From the NCBI GenBank assembly GCA_905235705.1, contig CAJOML010000007.1:1-34168 (forward strand): 34,168 bases of DNA, given 5' to 3'. Numbering within the stretch: position 1 is the first letter of the stretch; the number at the start of each line of letters is the position of its first letter. Positions 7,145 to 16,402 of this stretch are shown in pieces. The notes under the pieces were generated by a model. That model was given only the letters and a program-made list of their open reading frames with translations, did not search any database and had not been told where the DNA came from. Source of the DNA: an uncultured Bacilli bacterium (lineage in GTDB: Bacteria > Bacillota_I > Bacilli_A > RFN20 > CAG-826). The position numbers were made by a program, and so were the translations under genes.

Positions 7145-9630
7145 TTCTTTTTCCTCCATTGACGGAAATGCCCGCCGATTCGATCAAATAAGACATATAA
7201 CCCGATTCCGATAATGGCAGAACCGATGATGACCAAATAGAAACTATGGGCGTAATTTTCCCAATAAATCGCTAATAGACGTCCCCGCAAGAAATAATCG
7301 GTGAGGAGAATGGAAACGGAGAAGACGGTGGCTCCAACGAAGATAGTCGAACGATAAGAATCAAAGGGGTAGCATGTCCTAGCCAAAACGGCGAGGGAGG
7401 TAAAGGAGAAGACCATTACCGATAAGGCATGGGAAATAAGATATACCTGGTTTGGATCTCCTGGGTTAGCGGCAATTGCCTGTGGCCAAAGCGAGGCGAA
7501 GACAAAAGGCCCTAAAGCGGCTACGACCTGCGTAAACCCGGATGGCACAGCCACGGTAAGCATATTGTTTAAGAAGGAGCCTTCTAAACGTTCGTGAGAG
7601 GGCTGTAGCGCAAGGAAGAAAGCGGGGACGCCGATGCTAAAGACTTCCCAAATCAATAGATTGGAGGTCGAATAAGGATAAGCGATGGGGGCGCTTGTCC
7701 CGGGCCGCTTCATAAAGAAGGACAAAAGCAAGAAAACGAAGGTAATGACCATCGCAAAGAGGGTCTTTGTATTGTTGATGACGCGTCTTCCTTCGGCAAC
7801 GACGTCAGGCAATTTGGAGAAGTCGTTATTTAAGCTAACAAGGTGAGCGACGTTTTTCGCCGCGTCAGCACCCGAAGCCATGGCAATCGAGCAATCGGCC
7901 ACCTTTAAGGCAAGGACATCATTTACCCCATCCCCAGTCATCGCGACTTTATGGCCGCGGTTCTTTAATTCGGAAATGAGGGTCGCCTTTTGTTCGGGGG
8001 AGACCCTGCCAAAGACGGAATAAGAATCTAGCAAGGCGGGAAGTTCTTCGTTATTCATCCCGGCCAAAGAAATAAAAGAAGAGGCCCCATTGACGCCAGC
8101 TTTCTCGGCGATTTGGGAAACGGTTAAGGGGTCGTCGCCTGAAATGACATAGACTTTTACATCGTTTGCCTGGAACCAGGCAATATTGTCTTTGGCGTCG
8201 CTTTTGAGGTGATCGGAAATGATGATAATCGCGCAAATGTCCATATTTTTTGGCAAAACCCCGTTATCTGCCATCTTTTCCGAAGAAGCCAAAACAAGGC
8301 AACGCATCCCTTTTTCGGCATAGCTTGTAATGGTTTTTTCAACCCCGCTATCTTTTTTCACAGGCAAAAAATCATAGGCGCCGATAGCATAGGTAAAGCC
8401 GTTTTGTAAGCTGACATAAGAACGTTTCGTTTCCGAATCGAAGGCTCCAATTGAATAAGCAAGTTCAGAACAAGTATCACCGAATTTCTTCCTTAATGCC
8501 AAAGCGGTTGGGTTGTGGTCGCCGGTGAAATGAAGGATAGAAGAAACGGCATATCCGATTTCATTTAAGGTGTTCTGATTAAGCGGGATAACCGATTCGA
8601 CTTCCATTGTGCCATCGGTTAAAGTGCCGGTTTTATCAAAGCAGATGGTATCGACCCTAGCGAGGCTTTCAATCGATTGCATCTCTTGTACTAGGATGCG
8701 GCGTTTCGCTAATTGAATGACGCCAACCGCCAAAGTTAACGAGGTCAGCAAGAACATCCCAGCCGGAAGCATGGCGACGACCGACCCGGCCGCGGATTCG
8801 ACGAAATCGACGACATATGGCTCTGACCGATCAAATAATTGAGCTAAGGAATGGCCATCACCAAGTCCATGGGATAGATAGACGATGAAATTAACAAGGG
8901 AAAAGATCAAAGCCACGACCCCACAGAAAACCATCACTCGCCAAGTGACCGATTGGATTTCCGAGGCAGGACGAGAATATCCTGAAGCCTTGGATTGAAT
9001 CTTTTCGGCGTAATTTGCCAGTCCAACCTTGGTGACAACGGCTTTGCAACTTCCCGAAACGATATATGTCCCCGAGAAAAGAGAGTCATATTGGTTTTTG
9101 CTAATCCGTTCGGCTTCCCCGGTTAGCATCGATTCATCGACACGGACGCTACCTTCAAGGACGCGGCAATCGGCAGGAATTTGGTCACCCATTCCCAAAA
9201 CCAAAACATCAGAAAGGACAATCTCTGCGGCATCGATTGTTTTTTCTTCGCCATCGCGGATTACTTTTGCTTTGGGGTCGGAAATAATCCTAAGTTTGTC
9301 GGTAAGCCTTCTTGCATGGATATCTTGAATCAAACCGATGATGATGTTTGAAAACAATATCACCATGAAGAAATAATGGGTCAGGGATAGACCTACTAGA
9401 AGCATCGCGATGAAAGCAAGGAAAAGGATAACGTTCATGAAATTGAAGACATTATCAAAAACGATGCGGGCATAAGTTTTGGACACGTGCTTTCTCGTTT
9501 TGTTAACGAGTTTTGATTCGATCCGGGAATTAATTTGGTCTTGGCTTAATCCTTTTTCGGGAGAGACGTCGAAAACATCCGCCTCGGCGATTAAAACATC
9601 AATATGTTTGCCACGGGATGACTTTTTCAT
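7141..9630 (-). CDS. Cation-transporting P-type ATPase (CtpE-like)
   Basis: DKTGTLTDG phosphorylation motif, TGEAERISK, AMTGDGVNDVLALKVADCSIAM; organisation MLPAGMFLLTSLTLAVGVIQLAKRRILVQEMQSIESLARVDTICFDKTGTLT. Confidence 0.9.
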   Translation of the reverse strand: MKKSSRGKHIDVLIAEADVFDVSPEKGLSQDQINSRIESKLVNKTRKHVSKTYARIVFDNVFNFMNVILFLAFIAMLLVGLSLTHYFFMVILFSNIIIGLIQDIHARRLTDKLRIISDPKAKVIRDGEEKTIDAAEIVLSDVLVLGMGDQIPADCRVLEGSVRVDESMLTGEAERISKNQYDSLFSGTYIVSGSCKAVVTKVGLANYAEKIQSKASGYSRPASEIQSVTWRVMVFCGVVALIFSLVNFIVYLSHGLGDGHSLAQLFDRSEPYVVDFVESAAGSVVAMLPAGMFLLTSLTLAVGVIQLAKRRILVQEMQSIESLARVDTICFDKTGTLTDGTMEVESVIPLNQNTLNEIGYAVSSILHFTGDHNPTALALRKKFGDTCSELAYSIGAFDSETKRSYVSLQNGFTYAIGAYDFLPVKKDSGVEKTITSYAEKGMRCLVLASSEKMADNGVLPKNMDICAIIIISDHLKSDAKDNIAWFQANDVKVYVISGDDPLTVSQIAEKAGVNGASSFISLAGMNNEELPALLDSYSVFGRVSPEQKATLISELKNRGHKVAMTGDGVNDVLALKVADCSIAMASGADAAKNVAHLVSLNNDFSKLPDVVAEGRRVINNTKTLFAMVITFVFLLLSFFMKRPGTSAPIAYPYSTSNLLIWEVFSIGVPAFFLALQPSHERLEGSFLNNMLTVAVPSGFTQVVAALGPFVFASLWPQAIAANPGDPNQVYLISHALSVMVFSFTSLAVLARTCYPFDSYRSTIFVGATVFSVSILLTDYFLRGRLLAIYWENYAHSFYLVIIGSAIIGIGLYVLFDRIGGHFRQWRKKK

Positions 9631-9633
9631 CGT

Positions 9634-12537
9634 TTATTCGGTCCTTAAGCAGGTGACGGGGTCTTTATTGGCGGCGATACGGGAGGGAATGAAGCCGGAA
9701 ACGAAAGCCAAAGCGACGGATAAGACAATCAAGGAAATCGCGGCAATCGGGTTAAGCGCGGCAATGTTGCCTAGACCTCTGCCCGGGAAAATGTGGTCCA
9801 AAATCAAATTGATGGGGATACATGCCAAATAAGTGAAGGCAATGCCGATAATCCCGGCGGTAAAGCCAACGATGACGCATTCGGCTTCGAATAAGCGACC
9901 AACGTCACGTTTACGTCCGCCGCAAGCGCGTAAGACACCGATTTCCTTCGTTCGTTCAACGACGGAGACATAGGTGATAATTGCCGTCATGACGGAAGAG
10001 ACGACAAGGGAAATCGAAGCGAAGACGATCAAAACGGCCGAGATGACATTAATCATCGTTCCAAGGGACTCGGTTAAATCCGCCATGATGTCGCTATAGG
10101 AGATTTCGTTATCGGGATGGGTTTTATTCCAATCATCCAAATAAGCCTTCAAGGCATCTTTGGTCGTTAATGACGATGGGAAGATTAAGATCGAAGTGAC
10201 CAATCCATATGAATTTGAGGCGGCGACTAGATTCATAATCGAACTGTCTCCAGGCTTGAATAAGTCCGCAAAAGTCGTTGTTCCGGTAAATAAATCGGTA
10301 AGGAAATTCTCAATGTCAACTTTCGGGAAAGTCGCCCCTAAATTACGGCAATTGGCCAAATAAGAGGAGATGGAGGTGTAATAATATCCTTTCCCCGTAA
10401 CCGTATATTCGCGGAAAGCTTTGGGAAGTTGGTTGGTAAGCAAAGAGGAAATCGTTCCTAGGGTAGTTGAGGAGATGTTCTCGTAGGAAGATTCGTTGAT
10501 TTCTTCGCCACCTAAATCGGTAAAGACTTTGGCAAGTTCGTTGGCGAAATTTTGCACGATTGTTTTGCCATCTTGGTCAGGGTCGCTGCTATAAGGAATA
10601 ACCCAGTTGTCACGTAAGATGGAACCAAGTTTTTGGGTGCTAGTCCCTTGGGCATAATCATCTGCCATGATCTTGCTTAATTTTGGGGTATAAGCCAAAG
10701 ATGGCGGCATAAGGGTCAAAGGCGAGGTTTCGGTTGGACGGAGGACGCCGACGATTTTGCAATCGATGCCTTGGCGTGAGGTGTCGTTATAAATATCCGT
10801 ATCGGAATCGACATCGATATAAGAAATGGTTTGTTTTCCGACCTCTCCGGTGACGGTAGCCTCATATTTATCGCCGACTTGGTTGAATTTCAAATCGAGA
10901 TTTGGATAGCAATCCACTTCATAGGTGTGAATCATCGAATCCAAATCGGCAGGATTTGAAGGAAGCTTGTAATATTGGGAATTGGTAAAGCATTTGTAGG
11001 TGCGATAGGCGGTGTCGCCTTCGCCTTCATAAAGAATATCCGCGAAATCGAATTTCAAATTCCCGGCGATGCGTTCGGTTTCGAAATTGGTGGAAGAACT
11101 ATAAAAACCAAGGTTCTTCATCGTCGAAAAATCGATACGGTTGCTCGAAGTTAAGATAATGGCTAATTCGTCTTCTTTCTCCGGGAATTTGCCATAAATG
11201 GTGTCATACATCGAAGAGAGACCTTTTTGATCGCCGATTAATTCGTGCATGATAGTAGTCGGAAGGGCGGTGACCGAAGAGATGGCGCTGCCAAGAAGAC
11301 CGGCAGAGGAATATTGGTTAATCGAACGGATCTTATTTGAATTGCCATCGTTAGTGAGGAAGTGGAAATTCAAATCTTTACGATTATAAAGAACCGACAT
11401 GGCATCACCATAAACGGGGCATTTGGGGTCGTTTGTGATACGGTCGATATAATCAAAATATTCTTGGCTGAAATCGTTATATACAACCGTCGTCAACGAG
11501 GCTGAAGGATTATAGACGGTAAGGCTTGGGTCGGATGGATAAAGCTGGATGTCTTCTTCGACCGTTGTTGCCACGCGGGTGGAAACGGGGGTGATGGAAA
11601 TCGGAACCGATGAGGCAATCGAGGATTCGACGTTGCTCACATATTGGGAGAAACCGTTATTGGTAGCTAAAACCAAAGCCACCCCGATAATCCCAAAAGA
11701 ACAGGCGATAGCCGTCATGATTGTGCGGCCTTTTTTGGTTAAGACGTTATTTAAGGAAGAATGAAGGGCGGTCAAAAAAGACATCGACGTGTGTTTGTTT
11801 TTTTCTTTGCCAATCACTTCTTGTTCGCCGGCGATCAAAGGTTTGGAATCGGAGATGACTTCCCCGTCTTTCATATGGATGATGCGGTCGGCATAAGCCT
11901 CTGCCAATTCGCGGTTATGGGTAACCATAATGACGCAGCATTCTTTGCCGACTTCTTTGACAAGATCCATAACCTGGACGGATGTCGTTGAATCCAAAGC
12001 CCCGGTGGGTTCGTCGGCTAAGATGATGTCGGGGTCATTGACTAAGGCCCTAGCGATCGCGACACGTTGCATTTGACCGCCGGAAAGTTGGTTTGGTTTT
12101 TTCTTCAAATATTCGCCTAAGCCGACTTTTTCAAGGACTTCGGTCGCTTTCTTGGTTCTATTTTTGGCCGAGACGCCACCGAGTTGAAGGGAAAGTTCGA
12201 CGTTTTGCAGGATGGTGAGGTGAGGGATGAGGTTATAGGATTGGAAAACGAAGCCGACGCGGCGATTACGATAAGAATCCCAATCCGAATCTTTAAAGTC
12301 TTTGGTGGATTTACCTTCGATGAGCAAATCCCCATCGGTGTAATGGTCTAAACCGCCGATGATATTCAAAAGGGTGGTTTTCCCCGAACCGGAATGGCCT
12401 AAGATGGCAACAAATCCTTTTCGTGGAAAACTGACGGAGAGGTCTTTGATCGCGGTGAATGGTTTTTTGTCGACGTAGTAGTCCTTCTTGATGTGGGATA
12501 GTTCAAGAAGGATCTCGTTGGATGGATCCTTTTCCAT
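9634..12537 (-). CDS. ABC transporter, fused ATP-binding and FtsX/MacB-type permease
   Basis: Walker A GHSGSGKTT, signature LSGGQMQR, Walker B DIILADEPTGALD; C-terminal FtsX region VVERTKEIGVLRACGGRKRDV; large extracytoplasmic region between. Confidence 0.9.
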   Translation of the reverse strand: MEKDPSNEILLELSHIKKDYYVDKKPFTAIKDLSVSFPRKGFVAILGHSGSGKTTLLNIIGGLDHYTDGDLLIEGKSTKDFKDSDWDSYRNRRVGFVFQSYNLIPHLTILQNVELSLQLGGVSAKNRTKKATEVLEKVGLGEYLKKKPNQLSGGQMQRVAIARALVNDPDIILADEPTGALDSTTSVQVMDLVKEVGKECCVIMVTHNRELAEAYADRIIHMKDGEVISDSKPLIAGEQEVIGKEKNKHTSMSFLTALHSSLNNVLTKKGRTIMTAIACSFGIIGVALVLATNNGFSQYVSNVESSIASSVPISITPVSTRVATTVEEDIQLYPSDPSLTVYNPSASLTTVVYNDFSQEYFDYIDRITNDPKCPVYGDAMSVLYNRKDLNFHFLTNDGNSNKIRSINQYSSAGLLGSAISSVTALPTTIMHELIGDQKGLSSMYDTIYGKFPEKEDELAIILTSSNRIDFSTMKNLGFYSSSTNFETERIAGNLKFDFADILYEGEGDTAYRTYKCFTNSQYYKLPSNPADLDSMIHTYEVDCYPNLDLKFNQVGDKYEATVTGEVGKQTISYIDVDSDTDIYNDTSRQGIDCKIVGVLRPTETSPLTLMPPSLAYTPKLSKIMADDYAQGTSTQKLGSILRDNWVIPYSSDPDQDGKTIVQNFANELAKVFTDLGGEEINESSYENISSTTLGTISSLLTNQLPKAFREYTVTGKGYYYTSISSYLANCRNLGATFPKVDIENFLTDLFTGTTTFADLFKPGDSSIMNLVAASNSYGLVTSILIFPSSLTTKDALKAYLDDWNKTHPDNEISYSDIMADLTESLGTMINVISAVLIVFASISLVVSSVMTAIITYVSVVERTKEIGVLRACGGRKRDVGRLFEAECVIVGFTAGIIGIAFTYLACIPINLILDHIFPGRGLGNIAALNPIAAISLIVLSVALAFVSGFIPSRIAANKDPVTCLRTE

Positions 12538-12628
12538 AAGGAAAACCTCCTGCTTCGTTGCATACTATATCATTAAAGCAAAGAGAATAAAGGCAAAATT
12601 GAAACTTTTTTAGACAATGTCAAAAAGT

Positions 12629-13072
12629 TTACCCGCGCCTAGAAGCGAAGAATTCCTTCAAAACGGCTTGGCATTCGTTTTCAAGCAAGCCAAAGCTAAC
12701 TAGAGGGGCATCTTTGATTTGGTCGAAAACATGATAGGAGCTGACCACCGCTCCTTCCTTTTCGTCTTTTGCCCCAAAGCAAAGATAGGAAAGGCGTGAT
12801 TGCAAAATCGCCCCGCCGCACATCAAGCAAGGTTCCAACGTAACATATAGGGAACAACCTTCTAAAGTCCATGTCCCTAATTTCTTGGCGGCTTCTTGAA
12901 GGGCCTTAATTTCGGCATGCCCGGAGATATCCAAATCCTTTTCCCTCGTATTATGGGCTAAGGCGATGACTTTTCCTTCTTTCACCACGACCGCCCCAAC
13001 GGGAACTTCGTTTTCTTTGGCGGCCAACCTAGCTTGGCCAAGGGCAAGTTTCATGAATTCGATATCTTCCAT
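12629..13072 (-). CDS. tadA: tRNA-specific adenosine deaminase
   Basis: HAEIKAL and PCLMCGGAILQSRLSYLCFGAKDEKEGAV deaminase motifs. Confidence 0.93.
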   Translation of the reverse strand: MEDIEFMKLALGQARLAAKENEVPVGAVVVKEGKVIALAHNTREKDLDISGHAEIKALQEAAKKLGTWTLEGCSLYVTLEPCLMCGGAILQSRLSYLCFGAKDEKEGAVVSSYHVFDQIKDAPLVSFGLLENECQAVLKEFFASRRG

Positions 13073-13088
13073 GGCAAAATTTTAATAC

Positions 13089-13173
13089 AAAAACCACCGC
13101 ACAAGGATCCCCGGTTTAAGGCTGCTTGGTTCCCCACCTGACCTGGTTCATCGAGTCACCTTCGCGATGGCGG
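13089..13173 (-). ncRNA. ffs: Small bacterial SRP RNA (4.5S/scRNA)
   Basis: Minus strand CCGCCATCGCGAAGG...GAACCAGGTCAGGTGGGGAACCAAGCAGCCTTAAACCGG...CCTTGTGCGGTGGTTTTT: SRP apical hairpin (GGTCAGG..AAGCAGCC) plus closing stem and U-tract; next to tadA as in other Firmicutes; TATAAT at 13178-13183 upstream. Ends approximate. Confidence 0.85.
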
Positions 13174-13379
13174 ATACATTATACACATTTTTAGCAAAAA
13201 GAATCTTTCTTTGTTTCCGACTTTTCGGAAGCGGAAATAGAAAGCACGTGCTATCCTTATTTCTAGGAATTCCACTTCTGGTTGAGGGATTTTTCTACTT
13301 CCAGTTGCCTTTAACAACCAAGGAGTGTTAGGAAAAACGGTGATAAAGACCAAGAATATGGTTGTAGGAGGCAAAAGCC

Positions 13380-13892
13380 ATGAATCAAAAATTCGCCGAA
13401 AAACTTCAAAGTCTAAGAAAAGAAAAAGGACTCACCCAAGCCGAGCTTGCCGAGAAGGTCTCGGTTTCTCCCCAAGCCGTATCCAAATGGGAAAAAGGTG
13501 AATCCCTCCCCGATATTTCCACCTTAATGTTGTTAGCCGATTTCTTCGATGTCACCGTTGATGAACTTCTTGGCAAGGAGGTCAAGAAAACCCCTGTTGT
13601 CGAAGTCGTCGAACCGCCCAAAGGAGATTATTCTTCTTATTTCTTACGTGTGGTCGCCGAGTCTTCCGATGGGGATAAGGCGCGCATCAACTTACCCTTA
13701 TCGATCGTGAAGATCATGTTTTCCGCCAAATCGGAAATCAAAATCGGAAGCATCAATTTAACCGAGGCGGACTTTGCAAAAATCATCGAAATGGTCGAAG
13801 CTGGGGCCGTTGGGGAATTAATCACAGCCGAAAGCAAAGACGGGGATTTTGCAAAGATTTACGTGGAAAAATTGAATGAAGATAAAGATTAA
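13380..13892 (+). CDS. XRE-family HTH regulator with C-terminal SHOCT/DUF2089-like domain
   Basis: MNQKFAEKLQSLRKEKGLTQAELAEKVSVSPQAVSKWEKGESLPDISTLMLLADFFDVTVDELLG; SD TAGGAGG upstream. Confidence 0.88.
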   Translation: MNQKFAEKLQSLRKEKGLTQAELAEKVSVSPQAVSKWEKGESLPDISTLMLLADFFDVTVDELLGKEVKKTPVVEVVEPPKGDYSSYFLRVVAESSDGDKARINLPLSIVKIMFSAKSEIKIGSINLTEADFAKIIEMVEAGAVGELITAESKDGDFAKIYVEKLNEDKD

Positions 13893-14100
13893 GTCAAATC
13901 ATCATTTTCCTTTCACGTTTCACTTCCCCCTCTTTGTTTTGAAGTGGAAATGGCTTAGTCGCATCGCCACCAGCAAAGGGGTGGACATCGACTTAAAAGC
14001 TCTTTACCAGGAAATAAAGAAAGCAAAACGCCGCCACGGAAGCTTCGTCCTCGTTGAGGCGATTAGCCATGACGGCGATAAGGTCAAAATAATCGTTTGA
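13876..14100 (+). CDS. Short ORF homologous to the C-terminal domain of the preceding regulator (second copy, shifted frame)
   Basis: FHFPLFVLKWKWLSRIATSKGVDIDLKALYQEIKKAKRRHGSFVLVEAISHDGDKVKIIV aligns with INLPLSIVKIMFSAKSEIKIGSINLTEADFAKIIEMVEAGAVGELITAESKDGDFAKIYV. Confidence 0.55.
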   Translation: MKIKIKSNHHFPFTFHFPLFVLKWKWLSRIATSKGVDIDLKALYQEIKKAKRRHGSFVLVEAISHDGDKVKIIV

Positions 14101-15375
14101 TTACTTCTTTATGGGTTTGATGACTTCGAGTCCACCCATGAACTTACGTAAAGGTTCTGGGATGACGACAGAGCCATCGGCTTGCTGATTTTGTTCAAGT
14201 AAAGCCGGGAAGACACGCGAAGTGGCTAAGCCGGAACCGTTTAAGGTATGGCAGAATTTGACTTTGCCATCCTGGTCACGGTAACGGATCATGCCACGGC
14301 GGGCTTGATAATCGCGGGCATTGGAAACGGAAGAGACTTCCTTATAAATGCCCATGGAAGGAATCCAGACTTCGATGTCATAGGTCCTCGCCATTGAGTG
14401 GGAGCAATCCCCAGCCGCTAATTTATCGAGTTGATAGACAAGGCCAAGCCCTTCGAGGAGGCGCTTGGCTTTTTCAACCATTTCCTCGAAGGCCGCATCG
14501 GAGCCTTCTTCGGTGGTGTATTGGACCATCTCGACTTTATTGAACTGATAGCCACGGATCATACCGCGTTCTTCGGTACGATAAGAACCGGCTTCTTTAC
14601 GGTAGCAAGGGGTATAAGCGAAGAATTTCTTCGGGAGTTCGCTAGAAGGCAAGATTTCATTACGGTAGATATTCACCAAAGCGGTCTCGGCGGTCGGGAG
14701 GATGAATTTATCCATTCCTTCAAGCCAGAAGACATCTTCTTTGAATTTGGGGAATTGCCCAGCGGTATAACCGGATTCGTAATTTAGGATATGGGGAGGG
14801 AGAATCATCTCATAGCCATCGGCAATGTGGGTTTCGATGAAATAATTAAGCAAGGCCCATTCTAAACGTGCCCCGAGATTGGTATAAATCCAGGTACCGG
14901 AACCAGAGATTTTGGCAGCACGGTCATAATCGATTAAACCTAAGCTCTTGGCGAGTTCGACATGGTCTTTAATGGGGAAGCCGAAATCACGTTCTTCGCC
15001 AAAATGAGAAATCGGGGTGTTGTTTTCTTTGCCTCCGGCAAGTAGGTCATCGTCGGGAAGATTGGGTAAGACTTCGAGTTCGGCTTTGATTTTGGCTTCG
15101 ACCTCGGCAAGTTCATCTTCCTTGGCTTTGTTTTCGGCGGCGAGGGCTTTTACCTTAGCGAAAATCGCAGTCACGTCTCCGCCTTCTTTTTTCACTTGAG
15201 GGACGGAAGAAGAAAGGACTTTTTGTTCGTGTTTGCAGTTTTCGACTTCTTGGATTAAGGCTAGACGCCTTTGGGAAAGCTCTTGAAGGGGTTTGGGATC
15301 GAAAGCCCAGTTCTTTTTGGCGAGGGAGGCGACCACATAGTCGGGCTTTTCAAGGATTAATTTGATATCAATCAT
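14101..15375 (-). CDS. serS: Seryl-tRNA synthetase
   Basis: MIDIKLILEKPDYV N-terminus; TAETALVNIYRNEIL, CYRKEAGSYRTEERGMIRGYQFNKVEMV, HTLNGSGLATSRVFPALLEQNQ. Confidence 0.96.
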   Translation of the reverse strand: MIDIKLILEKPDYVVASLAKKNWAFDPKPLQELSQRRLALIQEVENCKHEQKVLSSSVPQVKKEGGDVTAIFAKVKALAAENKAKEDELAEVEAKIKAELEVLPNLPDDDLLAGGKENNTPISHFGEERDFGFPIKDHVELAKSLGLIDYDRAAKISGSGTWIYTNLGARLEWALLNYFIETHIADGYEMILPPHILNYESGYTAGQFPKFKEDVFWLEGMDKFILPTAETALVNIYRNEILPSSELPKKFFAYTPCYRKEAGSYRTEERGMIRGYQFNKVEMVQYTTEEGSDAAFEEMVEKAKRLLEGLGLVYQLDKLAAGDCSHSMARTYDIEVWIPSMGIYKEVSSVSNARDYQARRGMIRYRDQDGKVKFCHTLNGSGLATSRVFPALLEQNQQADGSVVIPEPLRKFMGGLEVIKPIKK

Positions 15376-16393
15376 AAGATTTCTCCTTTGTTTCGGAATT
15401 GATTAAAGATGAATATATCGAATGCAGGTCTTTCCCTAAATTGAGAAGGGATCTGCCTTTCGCCACATCATACGCGCCCATTATAGTGAGTTTCGCTTTG
15501 TTTTCGTATAAAGAAGCAAGATAGGACGCAAGTTCTTTTGCGTTTTTAAACAAACGGCAAGTCTCCCCATCGATTAATAAGGGGTTATTCTTCACCGGTC
15601 CGATACCGACGACTTGGCAACGCGAAGCAAACGCTTCAAGTAAGGCAATCGAATCCATTTTCGAAGAACGGCTTTCGATATAGGCGATGGAAGAAATCAT
15701 CGCACTGCGATAAATGTCGTCTTGGACAAGTGAGCAGAAATGCAAATTGCTGCTTTTTCCGATGGCACGTGCCGCCTTAATTAAATTAAAGGGATCGGCA
15801 TTTGAGCTTGAGCCAAAGAAATAAAACTCAATCTCTGGGCACATAATCGCGAGCTCTTTTAGGAGATTGACCGACTTCTTATCGTAATAAGAGCCGGTGG
15901 CGACAACCGTCTTGGTGCCATCATGAATCCGGAAATAACGAGGGAAAATTTCGTTGTCAACCGAATCGAGAGCGAAACGTTTTAAATTCACGGCCGGCTC
16001 AACGATTTCGATTCTTGTGTTGATGCCTGATTTTTTCAGAATCTCTTTGGTCGCAACCGAAGGGACGAGAACGACATCGCTTGCAACGAGGATCTTCTTT
16101 GCTTTGAATTTCAGACGTAACGAACCATCGATATATTCCTCGAAAAAGGATGCACGTGGTTCGCTTTCGGCATAGCCGCAGGAGACAACGCAAGGTGTCC
16201 CTTCGTTTTTCTTTTGGATGAGCAAAGGATAATCGAAGGGGGAGATAAAGTGGGCGACGTCCGCGCTTAAAGAGGGGAAGTCGACCCACTCGATATCCAC
16301 GAGTTCGCAGGCTCCTTTGATGGTTTTCCGTAAACGGGTTCCTTCAAAGAAGTCCTGCTTATGTTTTGGGGCATAGTGGATAAATACCCGCAT
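15368..16393 (-). CDS. Glycosyltransferase, GT-B/GT4-like
   Basis: VVATGSYYDKKSVNLLKELAIMCPEIEFYFFG...YIESRSSKMDSIALLEAFASRCQVVG resembles the group 1 C-terminal domain; overlaps serS start. Confidence 0.65.
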   Translation of the reverse strand: MRVFIHYAPKHKQDFFEGTRLRKTIKGACELVDIEWVDFPSLSADVAHFISPFDYPLLIQKKNEGTPCVVSCGYAESEPRASFFEEYIDGSLRLKFKAKKILVASDVVLVPSVATKEILKKSGINTRIEIVEPAVNLKRFALDSVDNEIFPRYFRIHDGTKTVVATGSYYDKKSVNLLKELAIMCPEIEFYFFGSSSNADPFNLIKAARAIGKSSNLHFCSLVQDDIYRSAMISSIAYIESRSSKMDSIALLEAFASRCQVVGIGPVKNNPLLIDGETCRLFKNAKELASYLASLYENKAKLTIMGAYDVAKGRSLLNLGKDLHSIYSSLINSETKEKSYD

Positions 16394-16402
16394 ATTTTAC
16401 TC

